64,000 nucleotides of DNA from Camellia lanceoleosa (GCA_025200525.1 CM045762.1:83543893-83607892), one strand, 5' to 3'; shown: positions 10,940 through 23,866, counted from the stretch's first letter. Numbers and translations: made by a program. Notes: generated by a model from the sequence alone, not told the origin.

Positions 10940-13010
10940 AATTAAATTTACATGAATCAACATGAACACATACAAAGACTAACGCAATTTTATATTTTAT
11001 TCCATGAACGAACTAGATTGTTTGTAAAAATATTGTGCATCTTGAATTTAGGTATATTGGTAATATATTTTGAAATATATTTTTTATTAGATTTGTGAAT
11101 ATATTGTTAATATATTTTGTAATAATTTATTTTTTTAATATATGTTTACTAAAAATTTTACTGACATATAATTTGTTAAATCTAAATTTTTAATATACAT
11201 TTTAATATATTTTTAACATCTTTTTAATATATTTTTTAATAAACCCAAATTTTTAATATAGTTGTAATCGAATACATTTAATATATTTCTAATAACTTTT
11301 TAATATATTTACCTTCCTTCCCAAATTTAATTTGTAATATATTTTTTAGTTAAATATGTTATTCACAAATGAGAATTGAGCATTGAGTATTGAGCACAAA
11401 ATATATTAAAATTAATAAATCTATTTTGTAATATATTTTGAATATATTTTTTACTCAAATAAGTGTTTGAAAACTAAATTTTTGTTATGCTGTTGAAAAT
11501 ATTTTTTACGAAATTTTGTTTAAGATAATTTTAAAATATTTTTGAATATATTTTGAATATCTTTTTTAATAATCAAATTTTGTCATATATGTTTAATAAA
11601 ATTTTTACACTCTTTACTTTTTAAATCAAAAATTGTAATATATATTTTAATATATTTTTAATATCTTTGTAATATATTTGTTAATAAACCATATTTTCTA
11701 ATATATTTGTAATATAATTTTTATATATTTTGGATAAAATTTGTTGTTAATATATATAGATAATATATCTACCTTCCTTCCCAAATTTAGTTTGAAATAT
11801 ATTTTTTTATCTAATTAATATATTGTTCACAAATGAGAATTGAGCAATTCGTATTGAGTAAAAAATATATTGAAATTAATAAATCTATTTTGTAATATAT
11901 TTTGAATATATTTTATATGATATTTTGAAAATATTTTTGAATATATTTGTACTATATTTTTTAATAATTAAATTTTGTTATATATGTTTAATAAAATTTT
12001 TACACTCTTTACTATTTAAATCAAAATTTGTAATATATATTTTAATATATTATTAATATCTTTCTAATATATTTGTTAATAACCCCAAGTTTGTAATATA
12101 TTTGTAATATAATTTTTATATATTTTGTAATTTGTTATTAATATATGTAGATAATATATCTACCTTCCTTCCCAAATTTAATTCGAAATATATTTTTTTA
12201 TCTAATTAATATATTTTTTAGAAATGAGAATTGAGCATTTCGTATTGAGTAAAAAATATACTCAAATTAATAAATCTATTTTGTAATATATTTTGAATAT
12301 ATTTTTTGTGATATTTTGAAAATATTTTTGAATATATTTGTACTATATTTTTTAATAATTAAATTTTGTCATATATGTTTAATAAAATTTTTACACTCTT
12401 TACTTTTTAAATCTAAATTTGTAATATATATTTTAATATATTATTAATATCTTTCTAATATATTTTTATTATATTTGTTAATAAACCCAATTTTCTAATA
12501 TATTTGTAATATAAATTTTATATATTTTGTAATTTGTTGTTAATATATGTAGATAATATATCTACCTTCCTTCCCAAATTTAGTTCGAAATTTATTTTTT
12601 ATCTAATTAATACATTTTTTAGAAATGAGAATTGAGCATTTCGTATTGAGTAAAAAATATACTCAAATTAATACATCTATTTTGTAATATATTTTGAATA
12701 TATTTTTTATGATATTTTGAAAATATTTTTCAATATATTTTTAATATAGTTTTTCATAATTAAATTTTGTCATATATGTCTAATAAAATTTTTACACTCT
12801 TTACTTTTTAAATCTAAATTTGTAATATATATTTTAGATATACTTAATAAACCCAATTTTTGTAATATATTTGTACTATAAGTTTTATATATTTTGTAAT
12901 TTGTTGTTAATATATATAGATAATATATCTACCTTCCTTCCCAAATTGAGTTGGAATTATATTTTTTTTGTAATTAATATATATTTTTGTTAATATATAT
13001 ATAGATAATA
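10940..13010. repeat. AT-rich tandem array, unit about 390 bp
   Basis: At least five diverged units are anchored by ACCTTCCTTCCCAAATTTA at 11311, 11771, 12162, 12564 and 12931 (spacings 460, 391, 402, 367). Each unit also has GAGAATTGAGCATTTCGTATTG, an AATAAAATTTTTACACTCTTTAC block and long runs of TAATATATTTT. Non-coding; extremely AT-rich. Confidence 0.85.
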
Positions 13011-13239
13011 TATTTTATATTTATTTTTAAAAATAAATAAATATTATTTAAAAAAAATAATTTGTGATAAAATAATTTCTAAAAAAGAAAAAAAAAAGTA
13101 AAACAAAAAAAAATAACAAATAATATATAAGATATATAAGAAATATAAAAAAGATTTATAAATTCTGCTTTCCAATCAATTTTATCATAATTAATATTTT
13201 AATAAAATTTTCATTAATATTTTTATAAATTTAAATTTA

Positions 13240-13283
<44 letters not shown>

Positions 13284-14038
13284 TTTAACAAAGATATAAT
13301 ATATTTATATATATATATATATTTATATATTATATATATTTAAGACATACATATAATAAATAACAAATTTGTTATACAAAACAATCCAAAACCTCAAAGA
13401 AAGTAACAGATTTTCTAAAATAAAAGTATGTAATGCCCCAAATGAATAATTATACAGAAGAAGAAAGAACAAAAGAAGAATAAAAAAAAAAGAAAAAACA
13501 GGAACTGCAGTAAGTACGCAGCATGAGAAGAAAAAGAAGAATCGATAATCATAAAGCATTCATGCTGAAGGCGAAGTTCGTGTGTGGTCCTTTGATTCGT
13601 GATTGTTTGGATTGGCTCTTGGATTTCCAACAAGATGATTGATTTAGGATGTTGCCTTCCTCGGAAAGTTTTTCTTCATTGTTCATTAGGGTTAAATTTA
13701 TTTTGTTAAGGGTTTTTTTTTAAGGTTGTTAAAAATTGTAATTTTCCATTTTTTTTAAAAAAATTTTTTCGAAATCTTTTTTTTAAATTACAATGAATTT
13801 TTCCTACTTTGCCAATTCCCTAATTTTTTAAGCCCCCTTTTACTTTGAAACTACACCAAACCTAAAACAGACCTTTCCTATCAAATATATCCTACATAAA
13901 TCTAGAACAATATACTATAATATAACATATATATATATATATATATATAAATATATATATATTAATATATATATATATATATATATAATATATATATCTA
14001 TAAGAAAAATAACAAAAAAAATATAAAAAAAATAAAAA

Positions 14039-14073
<35 letters not shown>

Positions 14074-14888
14074 AAGAAAAAAGGCAAATATATGATAGGC
14101 GAGAGCAAAATTGGAGGAGACGCTTATGCGGTCATGAGGAACCAATGTCATGATGTTTATGAAATGGTCATGAAGATGTTGGAAGTCAAATTTAATGAGT
14201 CGACGTGAAACTAGAAGAAAGTCGGGTGACGTCATGACGACTAATTTCTAAATACTAATTGGAAACCGAGTCATATTATTGGAATATAAAATCAACTTGG
14301 ACAATGAGGAATAATCAAATTGGAGGTCATATATGACGTTAAGCTGACAATAACATTGTCCATGGGAGACTTAAGATTTAACAAACAGTGACACACACAT
14401 ATAACAAAAAACGAAAGACGATGGATGCATAGCATGTATGACGACGGTGACGTGATGACATGAAGAAGCATGTCCAAGGGGGTGTAGGGGCTGAAAGGTT
14501 TAAGAGCAAAGGTGAGGTGAGGCGCTGAGGTGGGCCAAGGGGCAATGCATTGTATGTCGTCATATGTCACATCATCATTATAATTATCATCTCATCATAC
14601 TCAATTATATAATATAAATATACTCAAAACCTCAAATTTGTTGAAAGATAAAAATAGAAAAAGATTGAAAAATAAGAAAGACAAAAAAAAAATATAATAA
14701 AATATATGATATAGATAAATATATATATATATATATATATAAGATGATATATAGATGATATAAAGGATGATAAAAAAAAAAAAAGATATGAGAAGAAAAA
14801 AAAAAAAAAAAAAAAATGCCAAAGAATGGGGTCGGGTGTGAAGTGAAGTGAAAAGTAAAGGCTGCTTACAAATTTCGTAAATATAAAG
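13011..14888. other. AT-rich non-coding DNA with microsatellites
   Basis: (AT)n tracts lie at about 13240-13275, 13926-13990 and 14717-14740; A-runs lie at 14040-14072 and 14795-14816. Two more complex islands (13560-13690 and 14090-14560) match nothing I recognise, and their ORFs are short and unconvincing. The Harbinger right end may lie near 13880. Confidence 0.5.
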
Positions 14889-14891
14889 TGT

Positions 14892-14940
<49 letters not shown>

Positions 14941-15135
14941 CAATATGTATTGTATTCAATGAATTATTTTATATAATTGAAGGCCTGTATATATAGGCCG
15001 AGAAAGCGTATTCTAGTAGAAACCTAACCATGAGAAAGAGTATCCTACAAGAAACCTAACTACGACTATTCCTAAATATATCTAGGAAATTAATACCTAA
15101 TATATCTAGGAATATATACCATATATACATTAACA
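14889..15135 (-). repeat. Complete Copia-like LTR, probably solo
   Basis: The ends are inverted, TGTTAGTAG on the left and CATTAACA on the right, 247 bp apart; length and ends fit a short Copia LTR. Inside is an (AG)n tract (14900-14936) and a TATATATAGGCC block. The read direction is taken as minus from the leader-like CT tract after the TATA-like block. Flanking 5-mers TAAAG and CATAT do not match, so a clean solo-LTR target duplication is absent. No coding region or primer site adjoins it. Confidence 0.6.
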
Positions 15136-16422
15136 CATATAATCTGTTTTAAGATTGTTGTACAAATTGTATAAATTGAATAAAATAAATAGATTCATAA
15201 TTAATTAAATTTATATTATAGAACAAGAAATCATAAATCTAACTCATGCTAGAGATTACATTTTGATGAATAGAAATATTTAACAAAATCAAACATTGAA
15301 ATAAAATAGTAAAGGAAACAAATTGAAGGCTATGTGATATCACAGTTTTCTTAAAATAGATTCTCCACCTCACCGTGGGTGCTGTAAGTATATCGACATT
15401 TGTCTCCAAAGATATGACGATCTAGAATATGCTACCCCAAAAGCACCTTCTGTTAGCTCCGATGAACTGACAACGACAGCACTCTCTCAAACAAGAAGAA
15501 TGTATTGTAAGAGCAGACTAACTATAATATGAGAGAAAAAATTTATGTGTCTAAGAGCAAAAAGGAGGTCTCCTTTTATACACAATGGGGGAGAGAGAAG
15601 GAGCTTTTCTACAACAAATACATAATTCAATTTCTGCAAAACTGAAGAAGTAATGTAGAAAAATTGATAGGGAATAAATGCGTGAGTTACATACTCTATA
15701 TACACATGTGTGTATATCTGCAGTGACCAAGAAAACCTGGCCTAAAAAGCAAGCCTCAAGCCCAGACCCAAGATCCAAGGATCTCGGACCCGACCCGGTC
15801 TGGTCCAGTCCGAGTGGGCGGCACTTGCATGTGATAATTTTTGCATAACCAACTAAGAACATAGTTTTGGGCCAAGCCCATACTTAAAACATCCATAACT
15901 CTCTTCTTTCGAAAAATTTGGATGTCCCAAAAAACTCATACACTTATCAAAATCTTGAAGTTTATGTTGGAACAATTTTCTGTGTAAATAAAATAATTTG
16001 AAACAATTTAAACAAAATAAAATAAAACTTACAGTATTTATTTTGCAGAACCGAATAAATAATTCAAAGACCAAGTCGAGTGTGTGACACTCTATCATTA
16101 AGATAGATTTGCCCCTCTACGTTGCTTATGGTTGAGTGGCGTCTATCTTCTAGGATACAATGATCTTAACCAATTTGTAGTAGCACTCTAAAAAAAAATT
16201 GTTCGGCGAACCAAACCTGTGTTATAACTCTCTGAATATTTATTCGAAAACTAAAATGAAGAATAATGCACAAAATAAATCTGGACAGCAAAGATGGGAT
16301 GGATCTGGAGATTGCTGGAACAGATCAGTATATATAGACTTCAACAGGTGCTTCATTTGAAATGAACAGATATGGATTTCAAAAGAACAGATGTAATAGA
16401 TAACTGAATCTGTCTACAATCT
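15136..16422. other. Non-coding, probably old repeat DNA
   Basis: No convincing ORF. The part at 15720-16100, with a GACCCGACCCGGTCTGG block and GGGCCAAGCCCATA, resembles low-copy LTR debris. It has a compositional counterpart at 19080-19480 on the other side of the LTR at 16423-18839, so the two may be halves of one older insertion. I cannot name the family. Confidence 0.35.
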
Positions 16423-18839
16423 TGTAACAACCCTCACCACTGTTTACTGATTAATTACTGATTACTGTTAAACTAAGATTGATTATGACAGGTAATTGAA
16501 CTGATTGAAATACTGAACTGACTGACTAAAATCTGAAGCTGATTGATTGAGTATATCTGTTTGAGTTGCATTCTATCTGTTTGATTGCCAAATTATCTGT
16601 TCATGTCTTTGTGTTTAAACTGCTAATTAAAGGCCTTATCGGCGGCCGAGCCTGAAATTGGCTGGCGATTTGGGATTATTGGAGTTTATGTGATTTTATG
16701 GTGTATTTAATAAAGATGTGATTTGGTATGATTAAAATAGATTAAAATAAGCTTAATTCCACAAGTTGCATTATTTACAACCTTGCCCTATTAGTGGACC
16801 ACTAACTAAACATTTTGAGGCTTGGTTTATTTCATCTTGGCAACATTTTGTTCATCTCATTTGAGACCCTTAGCTGACCAAGAGAGGAGAGAGTGAGAGA
16901 GTGAGAGAAATTGAATTCCTTCTTGTGTCTTGCTTGGTGAATTAAAGAAATTGGAGGATAATTGTAAATTGAGCTTCTACACCTCAGACTCAAGACTTAG
17001 GTAAGGAGATTCAACCTCTTATTGTTGTGTTTAAGCTTGTTCTTGCATGGTTCATGAGCTTCTAGTGATCTAAATCAAGATTTAGTCTAATAATGTTGAA
17101 TTGTAGCTTGATTGTCGCATGCATGTATATATATTGAAGTTTTGAGGTCGTAGTTCATAATTCCTTACATGCATGTTCATAATTTTACATTGGACCATGA
17201 TTTGATCTTGTTTTGGGGCTATTGAGCTCAATAGAGCAGGAAATTGAAGCTTTGAATGGAGTTAAACTCATGCATGTCATGTTTGTAGCATGTTCATGAA
17301 AATTGGTTTGAATTTGGATTTAATTAAACTACCTTTGGGCCTTGATTTTACAAATTGAGCTTTGAATTATGTTATTCTATGTATTTACAAGTGTTTTCCA
17401 AGAAATGGGCCCAAAGGAATTGATTTTGATACATTGGAACTTGATTTGAGCTTAGAAGTTCAAATCTGGAAATTCCAGATTTTGGACTCCCGCTCGAGCG
17501 GGAAATTCGTGCTCCCAGTACTTTGCATTGTTTTGAAGTCCGCTCGAGCGGAAGAGTTGACGCTCGAGCGGGAACTTGTGTCTTACGCTCGAGTGGGTGT
17601 CAAGCGCCCAATCGAGCGTGATTTTCATCCATCCAGTACTTTTGCCATGTTTTGCAGTCCACTCGAGCGTGGGAAGTGACGCTCGAGCGGGAACCTTTAC
17701 CTGCATATACGCTCGAGTGGGGAACTCCACGCTCAAGTGAGACCCTCTTTTTCTGAAAATTCTGAAAATGCTTTTAAAGTGCATCTTTGTATCTTCATTC
17801 CATCCTAGGCATTTTTAGGCCTAGTTTAAGTCATCTTAATGAGGATATAGATATAGAACCACACCGAGTCTAAGTAGGGACTAAGTCCTTGATTTCCGAC
17901 TGTGTAACTTAGTGTGTGTTCATTCTGTCACTGTTTAGGGTTGGCTTCCGGAGACGCGCTCTAACTGCTTATAGCCCAGAACTCTGTGAGTAACAATTGT
18001 GTAAAGACATGTTCAACTGTGAATATCTCATTGTTTAACCGAATCGTACGACGATCGTTAATCGAATGAATGTATGTCCTATATTCGAATCAGACATGTG
18101 GCATCGTTAGCAACTCATGTTTATTATTCTATTATAGAGATCTCTGCCGGTTCCTTGTTGGAACCACTATCATTTCTTGATTGATGGCCATCGATTTCTT
18201 GTTAGGTCTTTTAGGACCTCACATTTCTTGTCGCTATGCTAATGGATGTATCACATATGACTGTTATGACTGAATGACTGTTATACTGAATCAATGAAGT
18301 GTTTTCATTACTGTAAGGACATCCATTCTTAACCTCTTTACGCATTATGTTATTCACTGGGTTTTAGCTCGTTGTTTATATATATATGTAGGTGTTCAGG
18401 CACTAGACCGGAGCTAGGAGCGTGGGTTAGACTCCCCTTTTTGTCAAGCCAACCACCGTGCCTCACCGCGAGATTCCGAGTCTGCCAAGCTATGGCTTAG
18501 GGGTGTTTTACTTTCCCCGTCTGTCTCTGTATCTGTCTTGTGATACTGCATAGATCGAGAGCAATCAGTATCTTGTCAGATCTTGTTTATCGTGATTAGG
18601 TCCTCGCTCGACGATCAGTAAATGTTGTGCATACTGTTCTGTACTGTTCATGTATTCATGTATATATATGGAAAGTCTTTTGCATACCGACTGTCACAGC
18701 TCATTGGACATTGTTTAATTACTGTATTGGCTTCCGCCATGCCCCTGTACTCTGTATTCTCATCTTTATTAGCGGGCCTTGGTAATCTCGACATCTTGGC
18801 GATTCTGATTAAACCCATAGGGCGGTTTAGATTGTGACA
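16423..18839 (+). repeat. Tekay-like LTR, probable solo LTR
   Basis: It starts TGTAACAACCCTCACCACTG and ends ATAGGGCGGTTTAGATTGTGACA, parallel to the start and end of the proven Tekay LTRs at 53533-58297 and 59880-62558. It holds a CTCGAG palindrome array at 17489-17740. A possible splice donor ACTTAG/GTAAGG lies near 16997, and a pyrimidine-poor acceptor TATGTAG near 18391 follows the GGGTTTTAGCTC motif. No primer site follows the right end. Flanks AATCT and AATTA agree at only three of five positions, so the target duplication is eroded or the call of solo LTR is wrong. Confidence 0.65.
17489..17740. repeat. CGCTCGAGCG palindrome array in the 16423-18839 LTR
   Basis: About nine sites; exact CGCTCGAGCG or near variants with C to T or G to A changes, spaced 20-50 bp. 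The adjoining bases are often GGGAA, so the sites read as CCGCTCGAGCGGGAA. Confidence 0.85.
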
Positions 18840-19794
18840 AATTACGCCGATGCTTTGAAAACCGCCCAGATTTGAACTCAGAATCGCTGAGCAGTTTTGA
18901 AATGAATATGTCTGAAATTTTGTATGGAATTTGAACTGTAGGCGGCACAAATTTTGGATTGAAATTTGAATTCAAGTTATAAAAAGGAAAAATTAAATTA
19001 ATTTTTCCTGCAAGAATTTATTGAAAAATTTTGTCCTGCAAGAATTTATTAAAAAAATTCAAATAAATTTTGTCTAAAAAATTAATGTTAGACCCGACTC
19101 GACTCGGCCCACGTGTGTAGTGGTTTGGGCTAAGGTTCACTTTGTCCATAACTCCTCCCTTCTATAAACTTGGGGTGCCCCTTGGGGCCCAACTCAAGTG
19201 TTGTAGGCTAGAGCTTGTATACTCAACAAAACTCTCTTAGAGTTTCAGTGTGGGACAAGCCTCATAAAGAAAGCTACATTTAAAACTTAAATGTTCAATT
19301 CCACGAACCCGAAAACGATGTCAACTTTCCATTCACTCATAAATTGTTTTAATGTACCGTCTTCACCTTGTGACTTGCCATGCGACACGGAACACTTCAC
19401 CTCTTCGGACCCACCCCAAAAGACGTTCGGGGCCCACTCAATTTTGGGCTCAAAGTTGGCCCAAAATAAACTTTATATAAACCAATTTTCCAACAGTTTA
19501 AATACTCAGTAATGCTTTTCTGTACAATCAATGTGAAATTGGTAGTTATACACAATTCATAATACCTGGCCAACTCTATGAGACAATTTCTCATTTCAAT
19601 CTTAATGATTTTTTGTCATTCTTTTTGTAGTGTAAATATCTTATTATAAAGAATCTAAACCCATTTGATTCCGCCTCAACCGATAATTAAAACCTACTTT
19701 AATTTCACATTAAAATTAACATAAAACTATTTTTTCAACACTGATGTTATTCCACAACGAGGTAAAATTGAAATAACGGAGCTGATACGTAGCT
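18840..19794. other. Non-coding repeat debris
   Basis: It contains GACCCGACTCGACTCGGCCC and TTGGGGTGCCCCTTGGGGCC blocks at 19090-19190, similar in character to 15720-15900. ORFs at 19291-19594 overlap on both strands and look accidental. No gene recognised. Confidence 0.35.
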
Positions 19795-19799
19795 CAAAA

Positions 19800-20070
19800 G
19801 CTACAGGGCTCGAAAAGGAGAAAGCTCAGGAAGCAGAACCAGAAGCAGGGGAAGGAGGAGGAGGAACTGGAGGGGGCATATTCACAGGGGAGGAGGAGGA
19901 GGCGGGGCGGAGGAGGAAGGAGGAGGAAGAGGAGGCGGAAGGAGGAAGGAGGAGGAGGAGGCTGCTGCGACGATCGGAGCTGGGCGACGGGATGGGAGAT
20001 CGGCGGCGACGGGCTGGGCGACGGATGGGCGATCGGCGATCGGCGACCTTCTTCTCTTCCATTTCCGTCT
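19800..20070. repeat. Purine-strand GGA/GGC-rich low-complexity tract
   Basis: Dense GGAGGAGGA and CGGCGAC repeats on the plus strand form a GC-rich island in AT-rich surroundings. The minus-strand ORFs over it encode Pro/Ser runs and are composition-driven. It may be an old promoter or 5' UTR, but nothing confirms this. Confidence 0.6.
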
Positions 20071-21709
20071 CTGTGTTCGAATGGAGGGGAAAAAAATAAA
20101 TAAATAAATAAAAAAGACAGCCCAAAACGACGTTGTTTTGGGCTATCGAGCCACACTCGAGCCTTAAAAATCGAGTTACGAGGCATTTTCCTTGAAATAA
20201 TTTCTTGAGTTGACACAATTACACCACACAAGAAGACTGTGGGTGCACGAGCATCACCGTTACAATTGTTGCCTAAAACTCTACCCACTTTTCACTTCAT
20301 CACCTTACTCTCTAAAATAAACTAATAATAATGCTTCAGAGTGCTAATTAGAGTTACCACTAATAATATGACAGTGGGTCCCATCCACTGTCACAATGTG
20401 TGATATGCCTTTTTTTTTTCCTTTTTTTTTTCTTCATTTTCCCCTCACTAGTGGTGGATTTAGAGCTTATTATTTAGAACTCTAAATCATTTCTGATAAA
20501 CTAAATAAATAAATTGCACATTTTACAATTCAACTTTCATTCAAATTTTACTTTTTTTTTTTGTTGAACTTATCCAAATTTTATTTTGATCATTCATTTT
20601 TTAATTTTAACAATTAAAGCTCTAGACTTTAAATCATATTTAATGTCATCCTCCCATTAGCTAATAACTTGAAATTTAAGTAAAAATTGATATATAATAA
20701 ATCATAGTAAAATTTAAGTGAAATATATGAGTAAAAACTTGAGAGGGAAAAATGTAATTTATCAAAAATAAATAAATTATAGTTATGTTCCTATAATTTT
20801 TCTCGTATTAATTTAGTTTTAGATAAATTACAAATATAGTCCTTAAGATTTGCTTAAGATATGATTTGCTCCCTATGATTCAAAAAATTATGTATCATCC
20901 TTTGAAGTTTCTAATTTCATAATAAATGACTCTATTAATAAACCATCAAGTCAATTAACAAATTTTAATAATATTAAAAATTTATTTTAATTAATAATTC
21001 AGGTAATTTTATCATTGTATAACAAAACACTTAAGAATTCATTTTTTCAATTAATTATATTAAATAAAAATTATGACCAGGGAGATTTGTAATTTTCTAA
21101 ACCATAAGGAGCAATATGTATTTTAAGTAAAGCTTAAAGAGTGTATTTATAATTTACCCTTTATATTTTATACTTCTAATTGTATCAATTTATCTTCAAA
21201 ATTTTCGCGTTATGTTAATCTAGTTAAATTGATAAACTCTCGAATAGATATTAAATTTAAATTAATAAGAAAAATAGTGCATTCACTTTTTTTTCAAAAT
21301 AATTGAAAATTCACGTCTACTTTAAAATTTAAAATGATTAATTCTCTTTTAAACTAAATTGACATAAAATTAAATGGCTATATTTTTGCACCCTAAAAAA
21401 TTGGTTGGATAACCTAACACTTCACACACCCTATTATAAAATTTAAACTTTATTGTATTATTTTGAACACACCAAATAATACCTATTATATTCTTAAGAA
21501 CCCTAGAGGGATACTTCAATATATCCCAAAACAGAGCAACCTTTCAGCCATCATCAGAGCCACCTTGTTGAAGCCCACTCGTCAAAGCCTACCTGTCGAA
21601 ACCCACCTTCGTCGGAGCTCGTTGATATTCTATGGTATCACATAGATCCTTCTTTCTTTTTACTTTTACTCAGTTCCGAAGATCATAAATTGGTCTTAAC
21701 ATCTTCATC
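20071..21709. other. AT-rich intergenic DNA
   Basis: No gene recognised. A small dyad GACAGTGGG..CCCATCCACTGTC sits at 20371-20393. A T-rich run follows at 20409-20433. The remainder is unstructured to my eye. Confidence 0.45.
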
Positions 21710-22235
21710 TAGATACTCAATGCCGAACACATGAAATATATGCAGATATTCAGTTCCGAAAATAATAAATAGTGTTGGATATTCATTTCTAAATAAATAA
21801 AATATATATGGATACAGTGTTGAACGTCCATCAAGATAATCAATGCCGAAAATAATACCCCCTCCGTCCCAAAATAATGGTCTTTTTTGGAGAATCTAAC
21901 ATTTTTTGTTAGTACAATTATTGCATTTAAAAAAAGTTAATTTTTCAAAATTATCCTTTTAATAGTACATTTTTGGGGAATATCAATGTCATAATTGTAC
22001 TTTTTATATTGTTTATTAATTTAAAAGAATGGCAAAATAGGAAATTTTTATTATTTTTGTACTTGATTTTTGAAGAGGGACTAATATTTTGGGACAATGA
22101 AAAATAGAATAAGAGACTAATATTTTGGGACGGAGGGAGTAAATAGTTTCGGATACTTAGTTCTAAATAAATAAAATATATTCGGATACTTAGTTTTGAA
22201 CGTCCATCCGGATACTCAGTGTCGAAAAATGAAAG
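21710..22235. repeat. Diverged tandem repeat GGATACTCAGTNCCGAAAATAATAAAT split by a MITE
   Basis: Units built on GGATACTCAGTTCCGAA followed by AATAAATA or a CGTCCATC block recur at about 21712, 21750, 21777, 21813 and, after the MITE, 22148, 22181 and 22215. The MITE interrupts one unit at a TA. Confidence 0.65.
21858..22139. mobile_element. Stowaway-type MITE (Tc1/mariner)
   Basis: A 282-bp element with terminal inverted repeats CCCCCTCCGTCCCAAAATA and TATTTTGGGACGGAGGGAG, flanked by the target duplication TA. The CTCCCTCCGTCCCAAAATA terminus is diagnostic of plant Stowaway elements. No coding capacity. Confidence 0.92.
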
Positions 22236-23139
22236 GGATTTGACCAAAATTTTCTCATAATAAAACTTTAATGCATTAAAGACAAGCACACAAATTTTTA
22301 TTTTTGAAAAGTCTAACACATATCACTATTATCAAAATATTAAATTTTAAAATAATATAACTTTTGATCTTGATGTTAATTTTTAATAAAATCAATATTT
22401 TTAGAATCATTTCATCAAGATATATCAAATAAGATTCATATTGACTATGGATTTTTTTTTTAAAAGAAATATTACCGTTGAAATTGATGTAATAGTAACA
22501 TGTTTTTTTATTTGCCAGTAAGATGTTACTCTGTCTCAGAGTTACATGTTACTCTGATAATATTATTTAAAAAAATAAAATAATATTTATTTTGTCCTAA
22601 CTTAATTATGCGTCTTTTCTTTAGAGGGTTTATGAAGTAAAATAAATTGGACTGTCATTTTCACCAAAATGATCAAATAGAGAAATTTTGACTAAATTTT
22701 TCAAAAATGAAATGTGTGATTATTCAATGTCAAAAATTTTGTAAATCCCACTATCGAAAAAGTAGAAGATGAAGAGAAAATGTACCTCATCTATAAAATA
22801 ATAAAAAAAAAAAAAAAACAAGTTTGAAAACGTTTTTTTTATTGTCTATTGTTGACTTTAATATGAAACAAAATGTAAAGAATGCTGGATTCAAGAAAAA
22901 TATGTTGAGTAAGAAAATACAAAATGAAGAAAGTGAAAACATAAAAGAGAAGATTGAGATTGATTATAATATAGGATGGCCAAAACACTATGATTTATAT
23001 TTTTTTCAATTTCAAGTATTTTTTAATTATACTAAATAAGAACATAATAATAGTAGAAAAAAATTCACTAAATTAAGATATCCACCCAATCTTTTCGGGT
23101 CCAAATAGAACCACCCTATAAAATTGAGATACGAAGTAA
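22236..23139. other. AT-rich intergenic DNA
   Basis: Two short ORFs (21951-22319 minus and 22824-23039 plus) are Lys/Asn/Phe-rich and typical of random AT-rich sequence. Nothing else recognised. Confidence 0.4.
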
Positions 23140-23650
23140 GAGCATCTCCAACGGTGACTCAGATTTTTCACCAAATTTGAGTCAAAAAAGATCCATTTCA
23201 CCAAATTTGATACTACTCACTCCAACCGTGTACCAAATTCATGAAATGTGCTTCGGAATAGGCGGTTTAATCGTTATGAGAATTTTTTTTTTTTTTTTTC
23301 AAATTGTTTGTACCTTTTGTTGAACTGTCTGAACCTTTTAAGGACAACCGGGTGGTCGGCCGGTTAGGAGGAATTTTTTTTTTTCAAATTGTTTGAACCT
23401 TTTTGAATCGAACCTTTTAAGGACAACCGGTTGGTCGACCGGCCGGGCAACCGGTTGGTCGACCGGATACTCCCTCCAACGGTCCGTAACAGTATTTTGG
23501 TGAATTCAGTATTCTGTCGTCGATTTGATGAATTGTTTGATGAATTATCGATTTGATATCAGTTCTGATAAACCGTTGGAGTAATAAATAATGTCTTTTT
23601 TATCAAAATTTAAATTTAATATCAATTCTGATATACCGTTAGAGATTGTC
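23140..23650. mobile_element. Tourist/Harbinger-type MITE upstream of the wound gene
   Basis: A 511-bp element with ends GAGCATCTCCAACGGTG and, inverted, GACAATCTCTAACGGTA, flanked by TAA on both sides. An internal, diverged second copy of the end (ACCGTTGGAG at 23573) suggests a composite or tandem origin. It carries several copies of CAACCGGTTGGTCGACCGG. Its right end is about 330 bp upstream of the ATG of the wound-induced gene. Confidence 0.8.
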
Positions 23651-23866
23651 TAACGTAAGATATCCAACCTATCTTTTCACTCCCAAGTCCAATACCACTA
23701 GGAAAAGTAGAATGCGTAAAACAGTCATTCTAATCCAAAAGGTTCCAAAAAATCTCTCACCCACAGTCTCACTCAAACCCATTTGCTTACCAGTCGCCAA
23801 ACCACCAATAAAACAGCTACTAGTACCTACCGCCTCTTGTTTCATTTCCCATTCAGTGTTCACCTC

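Noticed and set aside
10940..13010. CRISPR-like or centromeric array
   Set aside because: The units are long, diverged and contiguous without spacers; the setting is a plant genome. Only five units, so centromere identity is unsupported.
13850..13890. Right terminus of the large Harbinger element
   Set aside because: Minus-strand GGTCTGTTTTAGGTTTGG only loosely resembles the left end GCCTCCGTTTGGG, and the flank TTT does not match TTA; kept only as a candidate.
14292..14570. 92-codon minus-strand ORF
   Set aside because: A second frame overlaps it, no domain is recognisable, and the surrounding sequence is repeat-like.
19794..20288. 164-codon minus-strand ORF with Pro/Ser-rich tail
   Set aside because: Most of it lies over the GGA/GGC-rich tract, a second overlapping frame is equally open, and no family is recognisable.
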